From Comamonadaceae bacterium (GTDB taxonomy: Bacteria; Pseudomonadota; Gammaproteobacteria; Burkholderiales; Burkholderiaceae_C), in assembly GCA_947448735.1 (NCBI GenBank), contig CANFOS010000007.1:62001-126000 (forward strand): a stretch of 64,000 nucleotides of DNA, written 5' to 3'. Numbering within the stretch: position 1 is the first letter of the stretch; each line of letters opens with the position of its first letter. Below, piece after piece: positions 59,267-64,000 of the stretch. Under the pieces are notes generated by a model, which was given only the letters and a program-made list of their open reading frames with translations, had not been told where the DNA came from and did not search any database. The translations under genes and the position numbers were made by a program.

Positions 59267-61791
59267 AGACCATCATTGGAAAAACCCTGGCGCTGGCGCC
59301 TGATTTTGCGCAGTTTGAACCCAGCGTGACGCAGGCCTGCCAGCGCATTGCGCCCACCTGGCCGCTGGACCAGTTCATCGCAGTCAATCCGTACTGGGGT
59401 TTTGTCGATCAGCCGATGGCGCAAGCTGCCAAGCGCTTGAGTCAGCTGTCTGGCACACCGCTGGTCATGCCGCGTTCTTTTTACCAGGCGCAGTGGCAGG
59501 CCGGACGCTTGACACAAGCGCATTTGCAAAGCGCCATCGATGCGGCTCAGGCTGATTGCAAGGTTGATGACCTGATGGACCGTCTGGGCACTGACAACCC
59601 AGGTGCGCAGCCGCAGATGCTGGTCACCACGCTTGCCGACCGCCAGCGCGACCTGAGCCATGCCATGGCCTGGGTTGACTTTGTCACGCACCAGATCAGT
59701 CAGCATTGCGCGGCGTATTTTGATGTCAACCAGGCTGCATGGAACCCCGACCGTGTGGGTCTGTATGCCAGCTGGGCCAGCCAACTGGCCAAGGACCGCA
59801 GCACGGCCTTGCTGATGGGCTATACAGGGGTCCGTCAAAAAGCCGCCCGACTGCCGCATGACCCGCGCCAGCTGATTGCCGAGGCCACACACGCGCTTGG
59901 TTTGACGCCCTGGCAATGCGTCGACTACTACACCGCACTGCTGATGAGCATCAACGGCTGGGCCTCATGGTGCGCTTACGAGCGTTGGCAGTCGCGGTTG
60001 GGTTCGTTGTCAGGCAAGACCGATGACGACGACATCATCGAGCTGCTGGCGATTCGGCTGGGCTGGGAATGGCTGCTGCTGCAAGATCCGGGAAACCCGC
60101 AGCTTGCTCCTCAATGGATAGCTGCTCGACCAGGTATCTATTGTCCTGCAGGCACATTTGACCTCCAAAACAGAGATGATTGGCTGCTTCAGGACGCTTT
60201 GGAGCGCGCTTTCCAGCAGCCCTTGGTGCGCGGCTTGTGCCAAAGCCAGGTCGTTGCAACGGATAGTCGTGTAACGCCGACTGTACAAGCCATTTTTTGC
60301 ATTGACGTGCGCTCTGAAGTCTTTCGCCGTGCGCTGGAGGCCAGTGGCCCCACCGTTCAAACCCGCGGTTTCGCCGGGTTTTTTGGCTTGCCTGTGTCGT
60401 ACTCGCCGATCGGCACGGCCATGACGCGGCCACAATTGCCAGGCCTGCTTGCGCCGAGCCGCACGGTCACCGACGAGTGGGACGACCTCGACGCGCTGTC
60501 TCTGGGCCAGGCCATTGCCGGACGGCGCAGGCAGGGTTTGCAGTGGCGCAGCACCTGGCAAAGCTTTCGCAGCGCGGCGAGCAGCGGTTTCAGCTTTGTC
60601 GAGAGTTGCGGTTTGCTCTATGCGGGCAAGCTGCTTAAAAACACAATGCCCAACGTCACCACGGCGCGCCCGGTTGAACAAACGGGTTTGTCAGCCGGCG
60701 AGCTCTGCGCCAGCCGCCCACGGCTGCAAAACATGCCCGGCGCAACACCAGAGGCTGAACTGCGGTCTCGCGCAGACCTGGCGGCTGGCATTTTGGGGGC
60801 AATGGGGCTGACAAGCGACTTCGCCCGCATCGTGCTGCTGGCAGGCCACGGCAGCCAGACGGCTAACAACCCGCACGCGGCAGGGCTGGACTGTGGTGCA
60901 TGCGGCGGCCAGACCGGTGAGGTCAATGCGCGGGCGCTGGCTGCACTGCTCAACGATGCCACCGTGCGCGCTGCGCTGGCCGATAAAAATACTTGCATCC
61001 CTGACACCACCTGGTTTTTGAGCGGCTTGCACAACACCACAACGGACGAGCTGACGCTGTTTGACACCGACTTGATGCCTGCCAGCCATGCCAGCGACTT
61101 GCTGCAATTGCAGAACACGTTGGCCCTGGCGGGTCAGTGCGCAAGGGCTGAGCGCGCGCCCAGGCTCGGTTTGGCGCACCTTTCCCAAGATGTTGAAAAG
61201 CTCAAAAAAACCATCAAGGCCCGAGCCAATGACTGGGCGCAGGTGCGACCGGAATGGGGCCTGGCCAACAACGCCGCGTTCATCGTCGCGCCGCGCGCGC
61301 GCAGCCGGCATTTGAACCTGGAGGGACGGGCCTTTTTGCATGACTACGACTGGCAAAGTGATGCAGGTTTTGGCGTGCTTGAACTGATCATGACGGCGCC
61401 CATGATCGTCACCCACTGGATCAACATGCAGTATTACGCCAGCGTGGTGGACAACACCCGATACGGCAGCGGCAACAAGGTGCTGCACAACGTGGTGGGG
61501 CTCAGGTTGGGGGTGTTTGAAGGCAACGGGGGTGATTTGCGGATTGGTTTGCCAATGCAGTCGCTGCATGACGGCCAGCAGTGGCAACACACACCGCTGC
61601 GTTTGAGTGTCTTTATTCAAGCGCCGCAAGCTGCGATTGACGGCATTCTGGCCAAACACGCTGTGGTGCGGCAACTGGTCGAAAACCAGTGGCTGCACCT
61701 GTTCCAGATAGACGCAGGCGGTGCGCAGTCTGACGCACACTCTGCCGTTCATCGTAGGACAGGCCTTGGCTGGACACCAGAAAATGGATGA
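59263..61791 (+). CDS. dabA: Inorganic-carbon transporter subunit DabA (DUF2309, carbonic-anhydrase-like)
   Basis: 842 aa from the ATG at 59263. The likely zinc site is complete: FCIDVRSE (Cys and Asp), and further on GHGSQTANNPHAAGLDCGAC (His and Cys), matching the Cys, Asp, His, Cys set described for Halothiobacillus DabA. The protein is soluble and binds DabB. The conserved WPLDQFIAVNPYWGF near the start is also present. Together with dabB this predicts an energised CO2-trapping pump. Confidence 0.92.
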   Translation: MKTIIGKTLALAPDFAQFEPSVTQACQRIAPTWPLDQFIAVNPYWGFVDQPMAQAAKRLSQLSGTPLVMPRSFYQAQWQAGRLTQAHLQSAIDAAQADCKVDDLMDRLGTDNPGAQPQMLVTTLADRQRDLSHAMAWVDFVTHQISQHCAAYFDVNQAAWNPDRVGLYASWASQLAKDRSTALLMGYTGVRQKAARLPHDPRQLIAEATHALGLTPWQCVDYYTALLMSINGWASWCAYERWQSRLGSLSGKTDDDDIIELLAIRLGWEWLLLQDPGNPQLAPQWIAARPGIYCPAGTFDLQNRDDWLLQDALERAFQQPLVRGLCQSQVVATDSRVTPTVQAIFCIDVRSEVFRRALEASGPTVQTRGFAGFFGLPVSYSPIGTAMTRPQLPGLLAPSRTVTDEWDDLDALSLGQAIAGRRRQGLQWRSTWQSFRSAASSGFSFVESCGLLYAGKLLKNTMPNVTTARPVEQTGLSAGELCASRPRLQNMPGATPEAELRSRADLAAGILGAMGLTSDFARIVLLAGHGSQTANNPHAAGLDCGACGGQTGEVNARALAALLNDATVRAALADKNTCIPDTTWFLSGLHNTTTDELTLFDTDLMPASHASDLLQLQNTLALAGQCARAERAPRLGLAHLSQDVEKLKKTIKARANDWAQVRPEWGLANNAAFIVAPRARSRHLNLEGRAFLHDYDWQSDAGFGVLELIMTAPMIVTHWINMQYYASVVDNTRYGSGNKVLHNVVGLRLGVFEGNGGDLRIGLPMQSLHDGQQWQHTPLRLSVFIQAPQAAIDGILAKHAVVRQLVENQWLHLFQIDAGGAQSDAHSAVHRRTGLGWTPENG

Positions 61792-61826
61792 CAGACAACA
61801 AAATTCTTTACTTTTAGACTCGGCTC

Positions 61827-62387
61827 ATGCCCACCCGCTCACAGCCCAACGATTCCGCCTTTCAGGCTTTCCTAGACGCCGCCAGGCAACAAGCGTCGCA
61901 AACCTTGTTTGTGCCGCTTGACAAGCTGTCTGGAAAGCAGGGCGTGAAACAGGCAGCTCATGCCGCTTTTCTAACGCCCGATGAGCCCAAACAACCAGGG
62001 CAACATCGTGTCAGTGGTCAAAAGCCGATATCGCTCGGCAAAGGCCGAACAGGTCCATCGGTTGGTGACAACCAAAGCGACCGGGTACTTGCCGCGTTCA
62101 TACAAGGCCTCGAGGCGGCCGCTTTTCAGCTGTCACAGGACAAGGCGATTGGGCCGCTCGAATTTGCTGCCTTGCTCCAGGGTTTTGAAGACCGGCAGGC
62201 GGCGCTCGACGAGGCTGTCGGCAAGGCGCAAAAGCTCGCGGTCAAGGCCCTCACGCCAGCCGAGCAGCGTTGCCTGCTGGCCGAAAAGATTGCCGGTGAT
62301 ATTCGCGATCGACGCGACTTTGTGGCTATCCATGCCATCATCGCCGCCTTCGTGACTGTGCCCTGGTCCCGCCGCCTGACCCAATAG
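61827..62387 (+). CDS. Unrecognised protein downstream of dabA
   Basis: 186 aa, hydrophilic, no membrane segment. The N-terminal half is polar and low in structure, the C-terminal half helical (EFAALLQGFEDRQAALDEAV, then QRCLLAEKIAGDIRDRRDFV). It follows dabA by 35 bp, so it is probably in the same transcript. I recognise no family. It might regulate or stabilise the pump; that is inference. Confidence 0.5.
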   Translation: MPTRSQPNDSAFQAFLDAARQQASQTLFVPLDKLSGKQGVKQAAHAAFLTPDEPKQPGQHRVSGQKPISLGKGRTGPSVGDNQSDRVLAAFIQGLEAAAFQLSQDKAIGPLEFAALLQGFEDRQAALDEAVGKAQKLAVKALTPAEQRCLLAEKIAGDIRDRRDFVAIHAIIAAFVTVPWSRRLTQ

Positions 62388-62549
62388 AAGCAGCGGGTAA
62401 AGACAGTCTGTCCCGTGGTGATCAGTCTGTCGGCAACGCACACGCCCTTTGCGGGCCTTCTGCACCTTGATGTCAGGCAGCTGACTGCCAGAACTTCATC
62501 AGCTTCTCGCTGCGGGTCTGCGCCACACGGCAGCCTCGAGCGTGCAGGC

Positions 62550-63170
62550 TCAATTCGTGTGCTTGAGCTCGCTCACGGCCTGTTTGACCACCGACACGCC
62601 GCCACTTACTGCCAGCACAGCCATTCCCACGGCCACCAGCAGATCGGGCCAGGCGCTGCTGGTGCCCAGCACAGCCAGCGCAGCGAGCATGACGGCGATG
62701 TTGCCAATCGCGTCATTACGTGAGCACAACCACACGCTGCGCATATTGGCATCGCCCTCGCGGTAGGCATACAGCATGGCGGCGACCGTCACGTTGGCAA
62801 TCAGGGCCAGCAGGCCAATGCTGCCCATGGCGAAGGCTTCAGGCGTGCCGCCCTGACTGAACATCCAGGCCGCCCGGCCGATGACAAACAGCCCGAAGGC
62901 GATCATGCAAGCGCCCTTGAGCAGCGCGGCCCGGGACCGCAGCGTCAGACCGGCAGACAGCACGGCCAGCGACACGCCGTAGTTGGCTGCATCGCCAAAA
63001 AAATCAATCGCATCTGCCAGCAAAGAAACCGAGCCGGACTTGAAGCCCGCGCCAAGCTCAATGACGAACATCACCAGGTTGATGATAAGCGCCGCCCACA
63101 AAATCTTGCGGTAGCGCGGGCTGCTGGCGCGTCGGTCATCTGGCTCATGGTGGTGGCAATGTGCTGACAT
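62550..63170 (-). CDS. Cation diffusion facilitator (metal efflux) protein
   Basis: 206 aa from the ATG at 63170; a TTG at 63188 is an alternative. His-rich N-terminus (HCHHHEP) and about six membrane helices with LADAIDFFGDAANYG and SRNDAIGNIAVMLAA, the two metal-site helices of the CDF family. The C-terminal cytoplasmic domain is missing or very short. Probable zinc, cobalt or cadmium exporter. Confidence 0.88.
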   Translation of the reverse strand: MSAHCHHHEPDDRRASSPRYRKILWAALIINLVMFVIELGAGFKSGSVSLLADAIDFFGDAANYGVSLAVLSAGLTLRSRAALLKGACMIAFGLFVIGRAAWMFSQGGTPEAFAMGSIGLLALIANVTVAAMLYAYREGDANMRSVWLCSRNDAIGNIAVMLAALAVLGTSSAWPDLLVAVGMAVLAVSGGVSVVKQAVSELKHTN

Positions 63171-63235
63171 GTCATCTTTCAATTTCAATCGATGGCATGA
63201 TTGGAAACTTTAAACCCACTTGAAGGTCAAGCGCT

Positions 63236-64000
63236 GTGAATATGACAGGTTTAAGCGAGCGAAATATCGGTCTCTGGTCGGCGCTGGCCTCTGCTTTTTT
63301 GTTTGGTGCCGGCACACCGCTGGCCAAAAGCCTTTTGAGCCAGGTCAGCCCGTGGCTGCTGGCCGGGCTGCTTTACGCCGGCTCTGGCTTGGGCTTGCTG
63401 GTTTACCGGACGGTTAAAAAGTTGCCGCGCCCCCATCTGGGTCGGGTTGAGTCACTCTGGCTGTTGGCGGCCGTGGTTTGCGGTGGAGGGGTGGCGCCCG
63501 TGCTGTTGATGTTGGGGCTTTCTGGCGTGCCGGCAAGTCATGCCTCGTTGCTGCTGAACGCTGAAGCCGTGCTGACAACCCTGTTGGCCTGGGCGCTTTT
63601 CAAGGAACATTTGGGTCGGCGGATTGTGGTGGGCATGGTGCTGATTGTGGCTGGGGCGCTGCTGCTGGGCTGGCCGTCTGAGACCCTGCCGACTGGAATC
63701 GAGCCCGCGCAGCTCTGGCCAGCCCTGGCGATTGTGCTGGCCTGCGCTTTTTGGGCGCTGGACAACAACCTGACGCGCAAGGTGGCGCATGTGGACGCCT
63801 CATGGATTGCTTGCATCAAGGGCCTGTCGGCGGGCCTGAGCAACTTGGTGCTGGCTTTCTTGCTGGGGGCGACGTGGCCGTCGCTGCCAGGCGTTGGTGC
63901 TGCGATGGTTGTCGGTTTTTTGGCCTACGGTGTCAGCCTTGCGCTTTTTGTGGTGGCCTTGCGGCATTTGGGGGCGTCACGCGCGGGGGCCTATTTTTCA
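63236..64000 (+). CDS. EamA/DMT-family transporter, truncated by the window end
   Basis: About 255 residues visible, starting at GTG 63236 (Shine-Dalgarno GAAGG at 9 nt); an ATG at 63242 is also in frame. It has paired EamA domains: LWSALASAFLFGAGTPLAKS and the SHASLLLNAEAVLTTLLAWA with FKEHLGR motif. Membrane exporter of metabolites, substrate unknown. The frame is open at the right edge. Confidence 0.85.
   Translation, partial: MNMTGLSERNIGLWSALASAFLFGAGTPLAKSLLSQVSPWLLAGLLYAGSGLGLLVYRTVKKLPRPHLGRVESLWLLAAVVCGGGVAPVLLMLGLSGVPASHASLLLNAEAVLTTLLAWALFKEHLGRRIVVGMVLIVAGALLLGWPSETLPTGIEPAQLWPALAIVLACAFWALDNNLTRKVAHVDASWIACIKGLSAGLSNLVLAFLLGATWPSLPGVGAAMVVGFLAYGVSLALFVVALRHLGASRAGAYFS

Overview
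The window is about 64 kb from a Gram-negative bacterium, most likely a betaproteobacterium of the order Burkholderiales (Comamonadaceae-like). I infer this from overall protein style, a REP-type element of a kind I associate with that group, and the mix of genes; no 16S gene is present. About 50 kb (2.7-52 kb) is one near-continuous flagellar locus. The right end is ordinary chromosome with a two-gene inorganic-carbon transporter (dabB-dabA), which suggests autotrophic or CO2-demanding metabolism.

Layout. (1) 1-2 kb, AT-rich: the end of a LicD-type phosphotransferase and a fused cytidylyltransferase/short-chain reductase of the CDP-ribitol type. This is a surface-polymer island next to flagellin, closed by a terminator and followed by about 0.6 kb without genes. 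(2) 2.7-18.5 kb, minus strand: fliC, flaG and fliD, each with its own sigma-28 promoter, then the rod/hook operon flgBCDEFGHIJKL read from a clear sigma-54 promoter. (3) 18.7-21.6 kb: a LysM plus transglycosylase-like gene, probably supplying the muramidase that the short FlgJ lacks, then flgA (sigma-54) and flgM-flgN (sigma-28) on the plus strand. (4) 21.6-25.3 kb, minus: flgP, flgT, a small LysM/FimV-like protein, a second FliK-like protein and a stand-alone FlhB C-domain, chained by ATGA overlaps behind a sigma-28 promoter. (5) 25.3-32.3 kb, minus: five non-flagellar genes with no described function as a set. They encode a 22-repeat Sel1 protein, a small protein, a protein with fifteen 25-residue WDW repeats, a degenerate PLD-like/J-domain protein and an 11-repeat Sel1 protein. 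Divergent from them is a sigma-54 activator without a receiver domain. (6) 33.7-43.8 kb, minus: the export/switch operon fliK-L-M-N-O-P-Q-R-flhB followed by three unrecognised genes, one with a degenerate AAA-like domain, a membrane segment and a SPOR-like tail. (7) 44-51.5 kb, plus: flhA-flhF-flhG-fliA (sigma-54 promoter), fliS (sigma-28), motA-motB. (8) 51.5-64 kb: a secreted Sel1 protein, rhlE, ettA, a REP element, a DUF1415 gene, an NhaR-like LysR regulator divergent from dabB-dabA, a small unknown gene, a CDF transporter and the start of an EamA transporter.

How it fits together. A FleQ/FlrA-like activator with RpoN would drive flgA, flgB, flhA and probably fliK. FliA, held by FlgM, would then drive fliC, flaG, fliD, flgM, fliS and flgP. 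FlhF/FlhG plus FlgP/FlgT point to a polar flagellum with an H-ring or basal-disk-like structure. Several flagellar proteins (FlgA, FliL, FliK, FlgE) carry in-frame tandem repeats that lengthen linkers or outer domains. fliEFGHIJ, flhDC and che genes are not in the window. The strongest candidate for an undescribed system is the Sel1 / PLD-J / WDW-repeat cluster.

All promoter, hairpin and domain calls were made by eye from the sequence. No database search was run.
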